This document shows, piece by piece, positions 23,225 through 34,400 of a DNA stretch of 64,000 nt. The notes under the pieces were generated by a model, which was given only the letters and a program-made list of their open reading frames with translations, was not told where the DNA came from and did not search any database. The translations under genes and the position numbers were made by a program. The DNA lies in assembly GCA_029339195.1 (NCBI GenBank), contig JAPTJF010000016.1:186001-250000 (forward strand), written 5' to 3'. The stretch comes from Micractinium sp. NFX-FRZ. Its lineage: Eukaryota > Chlorophyta > Trebouxiophyceae > Chlorellales > Chlorellaceae. The first letter of the stretch is position 1; each line of letters begins with the position of its first letter.

Positions 23225-24001
23225 TCAATATGTGACGTTCTGCAAAGGAGGGAGGGTGGGAGAGAGCGGGCGAGGGGCAAGGATTAGGGGAATTGAAAAC
23301 CTGGGGCACAGTTGAACAGCAGCCATTGCTTCAACCCACCGACAGGGTTGGACCAGCATCCATTGCCTGGTTTGAACGTCCTCCAGGCTCCCCACAGCCT
23401 ACAACCCTACAGCAGCCCACAACCTGTCGCAAACACGGCATCGTACCTTTGGCAGGTTGTTGATTTTGTCGTACGAGTCCACGCTGTACTTGAGGCGGAT
23501 GCGCTCCCCCTTGTGCTGGCTCCGCTTGATGCGCCGCTGGTCCGCCGCCAGCTGCGAGGCCGCGGCGCCGCCCTCCTGCAAAAATGAACGAGAAGCAAGG
23601 TGCAAATGAGCAATGGGGCGGGGACGGGCCGGGGTGTCTGGGGTGTCACCAGGGGGCTGGGTGATTCTGCTCAGGGCAAGGCGCTCCCGCCCTCCGGCAA
23701 AGTGGGAGGTGGCCCAATGAGCCGGGGGGACAGGAAGATGTTGGGGTGTAACGCAAGGCGCACTGGGTGCTTCTGTTCCGCCGCTGCCTCAAAAAGGCGC
23801 CACCGCCCTCCTTCCCCAAACACACAGCCCCCAGGCACACGCACACCCTGAGGGTTGCCCCCCTCCCGCACTCACCAGCAGCGGCACCGCCAGCCTGCGG
23901 TATTGCGCCTGCACCATTGCCGCCTGCACCGAGGCGCGCCCATCCGTGAGGCGCGGCCGCTGGCGGTAGTACCGTGCAAACTCTCGGCTGCCCAGAATCT
24001 T

Positions 24002-24047
<46 letters not shown>

Positions 24048-27000
24048 ATGACGAGCTCGTAACTTGCTGAGGGTCCTGCCTCAGCTGCCGACAGGATCAG
24101 CGCTCCCGCTGCAGGAGGGCGGGCCGGGGGAGGGAAGCAGAGTTGAAAAGAGAGAAGAGGGGCAGGAGGATCAGGAGGAGATGCCTGGCCAGATGGATCA
24201 ACTGTGCAACACCCACTGACTGGACGACCCCGCCGGCCGCCTTGCTTCTGCCCTGCATCGCGCGCCGTCATCTGAGGCCACTCCTGCCTGCCCACGGATC
24301 CTTGCTGCCCTGCCTGTGAGCCCACCCACCCCATCCACACCCCTTCCCTGGCCATGCAGGCAGCTCTGCGCTACTCACGCCAGCACTCCACCCCACCCTC
24401 TGTGCACATTGCACCCACACTACAAAGCGTCCTCTTCACCACCCCGTTCAACTCCTCACCCTGCGGCAGCTCCTCCTCATCCCCGTAGTCGTAATACTCC
24501 TCATACTCGTCCTCGTTGTCGTCGTACACCATCTTGCACTGGCACGTGTCCACCATGTGGCGCTGCACGGGGGAGGGGAGGGGAGCGGGCACCAGAGGGG
24601 GGCGGTGCAGCGGGGGAGGGGTCAGCAGGGTGCTAGGGTGGGCATTCTTGCATTGGCACGTGTGCACCATGTGGCGCTGCAGGGGGGCGGAGGGGAGCGG
24701 GGACATTCCAGTAAGCCCCATGTTTTTACTGCCCTCTCACCTGCACCGCGAGCAGCGAGTGGAACTGCCTTCACCCCTCCCAGCCCTGCCCAACACCCTG
24801 TAACACAACCACTCTTTTCGCTACTTTCGCGCTCTCACCTGCACCGCGTGCAGCGAGTGGAACTGCTTGGCGTTGGGGTTGTCGCCCGACTCGTACAGCG
24901 GCACGTGGCCGTACTGCAGCTTGGCTCCCTGCAGAGACAAGTGCAGGGGAGAGTGGGAGTTGGGGGACACGCAAGGGAGCGTGGGACAGAGACCGGGTGC
25001 AGAGGCTCGCTAGCAGCAGAGAGTCCTGGCTGTGAGTCCCTGCTGCAGCTTGGGCCGCAAGCAAGCTTTGTTGGGCTGCCGCAACCGCTGACACTGCTCC
25101 TCACCTCTCGACTCCCGCCCGCATCATCTCCCCCTTCCCATCCCTGTCTGCGTGCCCTCCCTCCTCCCTCCGCTCCCTCCCTGCCTCTTCCCGTGTGCAC
25201 CTTGCCCACCCACCCACCAGGTACTTGAGGAGGCCCTCGGGGTCCGACAGGTGCTGGGCATCCGGGAAGTAGAAGCCAAAGTTCTTGAACATGTACTCCA
25301 GGTTCTCCTCCAGGCTCGCGGCCACCCGGTTGTCAAACAGGCTGCGCCGCACATCCCACTCCTCCCACTGCGGCAGCAGAAAAGGGGGCCAGTGGCACAG
25401 AAGGTCAGGCAGGGGGCGGTTGCCAAACAGGGGCGGTTACCAAACAGGCTGTGTTGCACGTCCAACTCCTCCCACTGCGGAAGAAGAGGGGGCCAGCAGC
25501 ACGCAAGGTCAGGCAGGGGGCGGTTGCCAAACGGGGGCGGTTACCAAACAGGCTGCGCCGCACATCCCACTCCTCCCACTGCGGAAGAAGAGGGGGGCAG
25601 GAGCACGCAAGGTCAAGCAGGGGGCAGTGGTCATATAGGCTGCGCTGGCTGCACATCCCACTGCTCCCATCGCGGAGAGCGAGGGTAGGAGTAGAGGAGG
25701 GGGATCGTGAGCGAGTGCTGATGTTGCCGTAGGGCGGAGGGAGCGTGAAGTGAGCAATAGGCTGCCCTGCACGTCCCACCCCTCCCATGCACCCCACCGC
25801 ACCCTCCGCCAGGTGGTGTGGACGAAAAATATGGCAAACACTCCCTCACCTTCTGCTCCGTCTCCATCTCCTCCTCGCTCGCCGTCTCCCAATCTGACCC
25901 CTCATCCACACCCTCCTCCTCCTCCTCCTCCTCCTCCTCCTCATCCTCCATGGCAGCTGCCCCAGCCGACTTGACAGCCGGCTTCATGACAAAGCCCGGG
26001 CTGGGCTTGGCCGCCGCAGCCGCCGCCGCAGCCTGCTGCTGGGCCACCGCCGCCGCCGCCGCGCTTTCCTCCAGCTTGCGCAGGGTCACGATGGGGGCGG
26101 GGGCGGGCTCACCGCTCTTCTTCACCATCTCCTTGTATTTCTTGGAGCTGCAACAAGGGCAGGCGGAGAGGAGAAGAGGAGGCAGGTAAGGCAGAGAAGG
26201 CGGCTGGCAGGGGAGCGTAGCGCAGCGAGCAGGGGGGCTCTGCTGCAAGCAGGCCCAGCGGGCAAGCAGGCAATCAACAGGGCAACAGCAAATTGAGCCA
26301 AATCAAGGACATTGCATTGTATCAGGAGTCAACGGCACCGGCAGGGGCCAAGGGCACCGCAACCACAGCCTTGGCAAGCACACGTCGTCAACTCACCGGG
26401 AGAAGGCGAGGTAGGTGTTTTCGCTGTAAAACTTGCGGCGGGTGAGGGGGTCAAACCACACGCGCTGCACGGGGGTGGCCGCGGACGCCAGCAGCTGCGC
26501 CTTGCGTGCGTCGTACCAGTCCCGTGTCACCGGGGGCAGCCCCGCAATCTTGCGCTTCAGATTGTACCTGCGGGCACAACACACAAGTAGGGCGGGCAGC
26601 AGCCATAATGAGTTGCTCAGAGGGGAGTGAGGGGCAGGCGGGAGAAGGCAGCCCACACTCTTGCGCAGGGTTGCTGTGCCTGCTGATCAATTTGGGAGGG
26701 TGAGTGTGTGGTGGACGTCAGTGCTAGCGCCGCGTGTGGGTGCAGGCAGGGGCGGTTGAGTGGGGTGGGCATTGCGTGGGGTGGGCATTGAGTGGGGTGG
26801 GGATTAAGTGGGGTGGGCATTGAGTGGGGTGGGGTGGATGCAACGGTGCTTCAGTGCCGGGCGGAGCGGCAGCTGATGTTGGTGCGTCACGGGAGCGTGG
26901 CGATGGGGAGCTTGATAGGGGAGTGGTAGAGGAGGTGCGGCTTCCCACAGCTCTGTTCCCTCCCAGGCTGCCTTGCCTTTCTCTCAACCAACCTGGCGCC

Positions 27001-27506
27001 CGCCCGCACCTAGCCCCACCCAGCCCGCCCAAAAAGCCTGCACTGGTGCTGGCAGGTGCTGCAAGGTAGCACCAGTGCAGGGTGCTGGCAGCTGCACAGC
27101 ACCTGCCAGCACCTGTAAGCAGCCCAAGACCTTGCACAGCACGGGGAAGCAGCAGAAGGCCCAGAGGGCACCCGCACCCGTGCATGCCCCAACAGCGGAA
27201 TGCTGTGTGGCAGAACCACACAAGGCACCCTCACCCACCGCTGCCCAACAGTCAGCAGGGCAGAAAGCAGGAAGGCGGCCCTGAGGACACACACACCTGA
27301 CCCAGTGGAGGCCCGACTCCTGGTGCCGGTCAGCAGCACAGGACACTATGCAGATCCAGAAAGAAGCAGAAAGCCCTGAACACATCCCGGACGAGCACCC
27401 ACCTGTGGAAGTCCGACTTCTGGTGCTCCGTGAGGTCCTCCCGGCTCTCAAAGTACGTCCCTGCCGTGGAGCAGTACAGCCCCGGATCCTCCGCCGCCGC
27501 CGCCAT
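23225..27506 (-). CDS. REI1/ZNF622-like cytosolic pre-60S biogenesis factor, zinc ligands largely lost
   Basis: Nine exons in phase: 27403-27506, 26397-26567, 25850-26147, 25218-25367, 24839-24928, 24460-24562, 23876-24108, 23447-23575 and 23225-23239; 430 residues. REI1-family landmarks are FESREDLTEHQKSDFHRYNL followed by KRKIAGLPPV, an acidic Glu run, a NFGFYFPDAQHLSDPEGLLK segment with KYLG, AVQRHMVDTCQCKM, an EEYYDYG acidic motif, and a basic C-terminal end (RRIKRSQHKGERIRLKYS). REI1 helps release Arx1/Alb1 and mature the 60S subunit in the cytosol. Most Cys/His positions expected for the zinc fingers are replaced, leaving only part of the first. A 15-residue poly-Gly run lies at 24003-24047. 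Its introns hold several copies of exon ends. Divergent from HGPRT. Confidence 0.8.
24003..24047 (-). repeat. (CCG)n / poly-glycine microsatellite inside an exon
   Basis: About 15 uninterrupted CCG units on the plus strand give a pure Gly run in the REI1-like protein. An uninterrupted triplet array in an exon is likely to vary in length between strains. Confidence 0.92.
24647..24681 (-). repeat. Intronic copy of REI1-like exon 24460-24562 start
   Basis: 35 bp with two mismatches to 24533-24567, including the acceptor and the codons for RHMVDTCQCK (read RHMVHTCQCK in the copy). Offset 114 bp. Confidence 0.9.
24734..24768 (-). repeat. Intronic copy of REI1-like exon 24839-24928 end with its donor
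   Basis: 35 bp with one mismatch to 24832-24866, spanning the 3' end of the exon (HAVQ) and its GTGAGAG donor. Offset 98 bp. Confidence 0.9.
25341..25685 (-). repeat. Tandem array (one genuine + three copies) of an REI1-like exon start
   Basis: The genuine exon start (ends at 25367) and its upstream intron sequence recur at about 25448, 25552 and 25639 (spacings 107, 104 and 87 bp). Each copy keeps a pyrimidine stretch, an AG and most of the WEEWDVRRSLF codons, decaying with distance. The first two copies have GGTAACC where the genuine exon has GACAACC, which creates a possible donor. Confidence 0.9.
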
Positions 27507-27921
27507 GGCTGGCCTTGATGGCGTGGAGATGCGGGCGCTGCGTGCGGCTGGGTGGGTGAGTTGCTGGCGGGGAGGGTGCGGGACCTGCGGGTGCGGCGGT
27601 GGCGGCGGCGGCGGCAGTGAGAGAAGGTCGGCCTGTGGCGGGCGGCAGGGGTTTCCCTGCCTGCGACGGTGTCGTAAAGTCACCCACAGCGCGGGGGCGC
27701 CCCCAGGCTGCGGCGGACGCGCATGGCGCAAGTCCGGCTGCACCCTCGGCACCGCTCACCTGGTCTGGCGCGTTTGGTGATGTCGATCAGTTGCTCAGAT
27801 GCATTTGAAACAACGAACTGCACCGTCAAGGCCGCATGCATTTGCCGTGCTGCCGTGTGCTGCGCGCGCCGCCAGGGCCACCAAGACAGCGCGCCCCTCG
27901 GCTCTGCAGGCTTTATTCTAA
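27507..27921. promoter_or_regulatory. Short divergent promoter (REI1-like / HGPRT)
   Basis: 415 bp between ATG 27506 (minus) and ATG 27922 (plus). Contains GC-rich triplet repeats; no TATA box evident. Likely bidirectional. Confidence 0.5.
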
Positions 27922-29847
27922 ATGCTGGCGGCTGCCAGGAGCGTTTCCGCTGGTAGGGTCCTCCCCCAGCTGCGCACTGGGGCGGCTAACAAGTGCCTCA
28001 GGGCCCTGAGGCGGCCCCAGCCCCGCAGCGCAATGGTCACCAAGGCGGTGCAGCCCCACCAAGACATCGGCGAGGTCCTGCTCACCCAGGAGGCCATCGC
28101 CGCTCGGGTTGCAGAGCTGGGCAGGTCAGTGCTCTCGACTGTGGCTCCCTTGGCCCTCACCCCACTTGCCAGCGCCCTCCGGATCGCTGTGAGGCGGTTG
28201 CAGCCGCCCGAGCACCACCTGGCCTGTGCATGCCCGACGCATGCATGGCTGCCCGCTTGCAGGCCCGACGCACGCCCGTTGAGACCGCTCACTCTCCACC
28301 CCTCGTCACCCCCTCCCCTCACCCTCCTACCCCCTGTCACAGGGAGATTGCCGCCGACTATGCCGACAAGCGGCCGCTGGTTGTGGGCACCTTGAAGGGG
28401 GCGGTGCTCTTTATGGCCGACCTCGTGCGCGCCATGGAGCCGCCCCCTGAAGGCCTGCAGCTCGAGTTTGTGCGCGCATCCTCTTACGGCGCCGGCACCG
28501 TCAGCAGCGGCAAGGTGGCGCTCAACGGCACGCTCACCGCTGCTGATGTGGCGGGGCGGCACATCCTGCTGGTGAGCTGCTGCGCCTGCTATGTGTCGGG
28601 GTGGGAGGTGCTGCTGAGCTGCAGCATCGGTTGTGTGGGGTGGGAGCAGGGCGGGAAGAGCTGGACGAAAAGAAGAGTGTTTGCAGCTGCTGCCCCTACT
28701 CCCGGCGCCTGCTCCTGCGCCCTTTCAAACCGCTGCACCTCCCTGCACCATTCCCATGCATCCCCATTCGCCATGCTGCACCCCACGTCGGTTCACACCC
28801 CGACGGGCAACATATGCCTGTGACCCCGCCTCGCGCTCCGCGCTGCCCCGCCTCCCCTTGATCCCTCGGGACTGGGGGCTGGCGGGCGCGCGGCTGCGCA
28901 CCTCCCATGGCGGGTTCCCTACTGCTTCCGTTGCCCAGAGAGAGTGGGGCCTGGCTTGACACCCAGGCTACCCCAAACCGCGGCCTGTACCCACGGACGC
29001 ACGCAGCCTCACCCTGCGCGTGTTCACTAAACCAAAGGGTCACATCTCCCCTCATCGCATCATACCAACTGCACCCCGCACCCCGGCTCCTGCCCGCCCG
29101 CTCGTCCGGAAACCATCAGCCGCCACTTGCTGCGCACCCGCCCACCCCTCGTCGCCCCGCGTCCCCTGCCTCCGCCTCAACCTCTTCCTATCCCCAACCC
29201 ATTCCAAAGCTCTCGACCCACCCACCTCTCTCTCCCCCCAAACCCCTTTACCACCCCCTTACCGTCCCGCCACAGGTGGAGGACATTGTGGACAGCGGGC
29301 GCACCGCCGTGGCGCTGCTGGAACACTTCCGCTCGCTGGGCGCCGCCTCGGTGGCCCTCGCCTCGCTGCTCTCCAAGCCCGCTCGCCGCATGGTGGAGTA
29401 CGACCCAGACTACCTCTGCTTTGAAGTGGTGAGCCAATCCGTATGTTGTATTATCAAGGGGTTGCGGTGTAGTAAGAGAGTTTGGGGCCTCTCTGCTTGG
29501 CAGTGCTCGAGCCGCTGCAGCGCTGTGCTGCCCTGCACTGCCACGGTTTCGGTGTGTGCAGGGAGGCAGCGCTGTCCTGTGCTTGCACCGTGATGGTCCG
29601 CGCCGCGCACATCTCTCGACGTGGCCCGCCTCGGGCGGCTGCCTCGCCCGCCGCGCCCTCTGCCCGAGCGCAACGCTGCCCCCTGCTGACCTCTCACCTT
29701 TCTCCTCTTTTTCCCCTTCCTCTCCATCCTCTTGCTGCGCAGGATGACAAATTTGTCGTTGGCTACGGGTTGGATTACGACGAGGAATACCGCTCCCTCC
29801 CTTACGTCGGCGTCCTCAAGCCAGAGTGCTACGCCGGCGAGCACTGA
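27922..29847 (+). CDS. HPT1: Hypoxanthine-guanine phosphoribosyltransferase
   Basis: Four exons in phase: 27922-28124, 28343-28571, 29276-29428 and 29743-29847; 229 residues. The core is diagnostic: [20 protein letters not shown] (PPi-loop region), the flexible-loop segment [17 protein letters not shown], the PRPP-binding motif [18 protein letters not shown], and the C-terminal [20 protein letters not shown] purine-binding segment. It makes IMP or GMP from hypoxanthine or guanine and PRPP (purine salvage). The first 37 residues ([20 protein letters not shown] ...) are Arg/Ala-rich without acidic residues and look like an organelle transit peptide. An internal ATG at 28033 would give a cytosolic form. 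The second intron (28572-29275) is unusually long for the window. Gene symbol by family; species name unverified. Confidence 0.93.
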
Positions 29848-31415
29848 GGCTCACCTTCCCATTGCCATAGCGCTGCCACCCGCACGCCTGCCCTGCCACG
29901 CCTGGCGGGCTGGGCTGGGCCGCAGCCCCGAGCACCGCTCTGCCTCCCACGGCCACCTTTTGTGCCATCACCCTTGCAACCGCGCAATGTACCCCTGAAT
30001 TCCTCCTGTCCACATCCTCCCTTCGCTCGCGGGCTTACCATGTCTGACGCTCCTCGTACCCTTACTCAATCGCTGCACTGCTATTTTCCTCCCGCCTGGA
30101 CTCCGCCCCTGCGACCACCCTTCACCTGCACTGTTTTGTTTGCTCGCTATGCCTCTTCACAAGGCCACGTGTGCGTGAAGCCCTCTGTCCCGCACTGCAG
30201 TGTTCCCACCTGCCCGCCATCTGACCTGCCCTCCTCCACCTTGCAAACATGCATGGGCACGCACAGCCCCTCAATAAGCGCACGCAATCCTTTGAATTAC
30301 TGCACGCAATCAGCCCTGAATAACAGCCCGCAAACAGTCTTTCAGAGAGGCTACCTCTGGGGGGAGTGCTGCTGCATTGCAGGGTGGGCAGTCGGCCAGT
30401 GCAGCGCAGTTGGTGGCGGGGGGAGGTGGACTTCACCCTCTCAACGCAGTGTCCGAGTGTGTGTGTGAGAGAGGGAGAGAGAGAGGGTGACATGCGAGAT
30501 CTTGCAAAGAAGGAGTGGAGCGGCCCTGGATTTGCCCGTCAGTTCATCCCCACCGCCAGCTTGTCCAACCCCCTGTGAGCCGCTGCCGACGTGGCACCAC
30601 ATCAGCCATAATGGGGCCAAGGTTGCGGCCACTGCCAGCCTTTCCCAATGCCCTACACCCCGCTGGCGGCGGAGGCGCTGCACCCGCCAACTTGTGTCAC
30701 TGCTTGTGCCAGCCTAGTCCCACCCGCAGCCATCCCACTTGACCTCCCGACAGGGCAGGCGCTTCATGAAGCTCTTGATCAACCTTCTGTGTTTTCTGTC
30801 TGTCTGCCGTCTGGGTAGCCATGCCACTGCCTCGAATGTCGCCACCCTCCTCGACCCATCACCCCTGCTGCATCCATGCCATGCAAGCCCGCCCGGGCTC
30901 TTGAACTCAGATGTAAGGATGATATTACAATGTGGTCTTCATAATTTAACGCGCTTTGTTAAGGTGGTACTGCAGCACCGGTTCGGGGGCGGCCTGTTTG
31001 TTTTTGCACCGGCTCAGTGCAGCTATTTGGTAGAAGCTGGTACCCCGCAGTGACAGGGACAATACATGCCCATATACTTTCATATTCGGCTGGGAGCAAT
31101 ATATTCAGGGACACCTGCATGGAAGGCAGGGGCCAGGCGCATTGAGCGAGTGCACAGCTGCTTAGCAATGTCGACAGGGGCACTGCAGCGTGCACATGCA
31201 CAAGCTTGCATACCCGCATCACGCAACAGGCACAAGTGTGCAGCTGCACAGCAGCGCTTGCACTCTCCCAGCAGCGGCGCAGCAGCAGGACGTCAGTGGG
31301 CGGACCATCACAGCGTCAGATGCAGCAGCACAGCTGCAGCGTGGCATCAACGGCAGCACAGCAGGCTCACCCTGGGCTAGTGGGGGTGGAGGTGGAGGGA
31401 GGCATCAGCCGCCTC
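29848..31415. other. Convergent 3' intergenic region (1.57 kb)
   Basis: Contains the HGPRT 3' UTR and the 3' UTR of BNR copy A. A GA-rich run occurs at about 30466-30488. From about 30,898 the sequence resembles 36,617 onward, marking the left end of the tandem unit. No supported gene. Confidence 0.5.
30925..30929 (-). terminator. Putative TGTAA poly(A) signal, BNR copy A
   Basis: TGTAA on the minus strand, about 490 bases past the stop at 31416. The equivalent position in copy B also has TGTAA. Confidence 0.5.
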
Positions 31416-34400
31416 TCAAGTGGCCCAGGTGGTCCCCCCATCCAGGCTGTAATAAATGAGGTCAGTCGCAGCGCTGGCGACCAGCTTGGAGCCATCGCTG
31501 GAGACGGACACACCCGTCCACATCCGGTTGCCGGGCACCGGCGTCGTGATCTGCGCCCAGGGGGCCACCCCGCCGTCCTTGCTGATGTAGAGCGGGCCCG
31601 CAGGGTTCATGTTGGCAGCAATCATTGTGGAGCAGTCGGAGGAGCAGGCGAGGCTGTAGCCCCCCGACGGGGCCCCCATAATGATCGCCCAGTTGGCCCC
31701 GCCGTCGGTGCTCCTCTGGGTCACTTCGTCTTCGGGCTGGGCCACGATGGTGCTGCCGTCTGCCGACATCGCGACAGCCTGCGGCAGAGGGGTGTGGAGA
31801 CAGGGACGGGCGGGTGGGTGGGGGTTGGGCAGAGTTTGAGGCGCCCACGCGTGGCCAGCGCACGAGACCATTGCAGAAAGTGGGCACAGTGGCAGCCGCT
31901 GCTAAGCCTCTTCACAAACCACCACAGCATGCATAGCACGTGGGTCCTCCACACCCGCCCACCACCCTAGCCACAGGGCGAGTGCCGGGCCTGCCCTGCT
32001 CAAAAGCAGGCCCAGGCAGAGAGCACAGTGCCACACCTGCCACTTGCGTGTGCCCGCGCCAGTGCGCTCGACCCAGTTGGCGCCCCGGTCACTTGACGTC
32101 CACACGCTGCCTTGCCAGATCACGGCCGCAAGCTTGGATCCGTCTGAGGACACTGCCACGTCGTACCAGTTGCCAGGTGGCAGCGAGGTGGGCATGGTCC
32201 AGGTGGCGCCGTCGTCCTGGGACACTGCAGGCAGGCAGCCAGGCGATCATCTGAGCCGAGGCCCGAGGCCCGAGGCCCTTGCCTGCCAGGTGGCATGCTG
32301 GCCCCTGATAAGCCCGAGCACCCCCTCCAAACAAACTAATTTGCTTGTACCCCAAACACTCCCGTCATGTAACCGTGGCTTCCAGGCCCATCTGCAGATG
32401 CATCAGCTGACAGGGACTGCCGGGGCTGAGCACGTGAGCGAGCAAACTTTTGAGCGAACGAGGGATGGCCTGGCCGACCGACTCTTACTCCCATACTGCC
32501 CGCTGCCGGGGCTCACCAAACACATTGCCTGGGCTCATGGCAGCCACGATCAGGCTGCCGTCTGTAGAGATGGCCACGGCTTTCCAGGTCCCCTGCTGGC
32601 TGCCCTGTGTCCAGGTGGCTCCGCCGTCCAGGCTCACCCAGGGGGTGCTGACGGGGCGGGGAGGGCGGGGGCAGGGGGCAGGGTGAGCGTGTTGACATAA
32701 CAAAACAACGTTGGGGCGGGTGAGCACAGCTGGTCAACACAGAAGCAAACGCGGACAGGCACGCAGTTGACGGTCAACGGTTCAGCGCCGGTGGGCAGCG
32801 CCCAGCAGCGGGGGGTGAGCGCGTCGCCATGACCAGTGGCAGCACCGCTGGTGTGGCTGCCGCTGCCGGCGCCAGGCTGGCACCTCCCTTCGCATGAGCG
32901 TCTTGGGGGGACGCAGTGGGCCAACGTGGGGTGCCTTCCTGGACCCGCCCCCACCATCCTGGTGCCCTGGAACCTAGGCTGCCTACCTGCCAGCCACGCC
33001 AGCGACAGCTACAATCTTCTGGCCATTGCCACTCATCGCAATCGCCTCCCAGCGCCTCAGTCCAGGGCCCTGCCGCTCCTGCCAGTACTGGCCTGCGGGG
33101 GCGGGGAGGCGGGGCAAACACGGCGGCCGGCTTGTCTGCGCTTTCAAGGATTGCCTGTGTTGGCGCACGCAACATGCCACACCGCTGGGGTGAAAGACAC
33201 AACATGCCACGCCGCTGGGGTGAAAGACTTGCACGAACAAAGCAAGCACACGTGGGATGTGCTGCGCATGCCGGCGGCGCCTGAGGCTCACCAGAGGTGG
33301 TCGATGTGTAGATGTAGCCCCCATTTGGGAAGTTCGTCACGGTGACTGCAGCCGGCACCTGGAAGTTCGTCATGGTGACTGCAGCCGCCACCTTGGTGCC
33401 ATCTGAGCTGGAGGCGATGTCAATCCAGTTGGAGTTCACCCTGCAGAAGAAGAAGAAGAAAAAGAAGAAGAAAAAGAAGAAGAATACGCCCTTGGGTTGA
33501 GGGAGCCAACAGACGTGTGGACCCCCACGGCGGGGGCCCCCTCTGCTGGCTACCGAGTTCACCCTGCACAAGCGGGGCACCATGGATCGTCAAAGCATGA
33601 CTCATGTCCACCGGCTGTGGCTTGCGGCTGAGTTGCTTGCCATGTCAGCGCAAACAGGTCTGGACCCATGCCACGGCCACTTTGTCACGTGCATGACCCC
33701 GCAGCAATGGGGAGGGGCAGAGGGAAGGGGCAGGCGCTACGAGCGGTGTGGGCAGGCAGGTGGTGGCGTGTGCGGGTTGAAGAGGAAGAGGTTCATTTGC
33801 TGTGCTGAAGCAGAGCAAATGTGGTGACGTGGCATGGGCAGCAGCTCTGTGCGGATGAGGTAAGCTTGCAAGCATCCCAACTGTGCAGCCCCTCCCAGGC
33901 TGCCGGCTGTTCCCCTCAGGCTCGCTCACTCTGGATCAAGTGATGGTGGGCTGGGTGGGGGTGGAGGCGGAGGGGGGGAGGGGCTGGGTGGGGGTGACGG
34001 CGGTGGGGAAGGGCTGGGTGGGGGTGGTGGCGAGGAGGAGGGTTTGGGTGGCGGGGGTGGCGGGGGTCGCGGCGAGGGGCTGGGCGGTGGAGAGGGGGGC
34101 TTGGGCGGCGGGGGGCGGGGGCTGCAAACATCGGCGGCAGGGGCAGGGGTTGGAAGTGACAGAGTGGGCAGGAGCGCTGGCAGCTAGCGCTGGCCATGGG
34201 AGGCTGGTGGTAATGTACGGCTGGGAAATCTGAAGAGAGTTGCATCTTCAGTGCCATCTGGCATGCCATGGCGGCTGCCAGGTGCAGGTGCAGGTAACGT
34301 GGGTGGGGGGCAGAGCGGGGCGCAAACCTGGGCGGGTTGGGGGGCCTGGGAGACGGTGGAGAGGGCGGCTGGGGGCGTGGGGGAGGGGGGCGGGGGGAGG

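Noticed and set aside
33446..33485. GAA/TTC microsatellite as an independent simple repeat
   Set aside because: Better explained as the pyrimidine-rich tail of inserted element 1, since the same junction sequence recurs in element 2 and both are flanked by target-site duplications.
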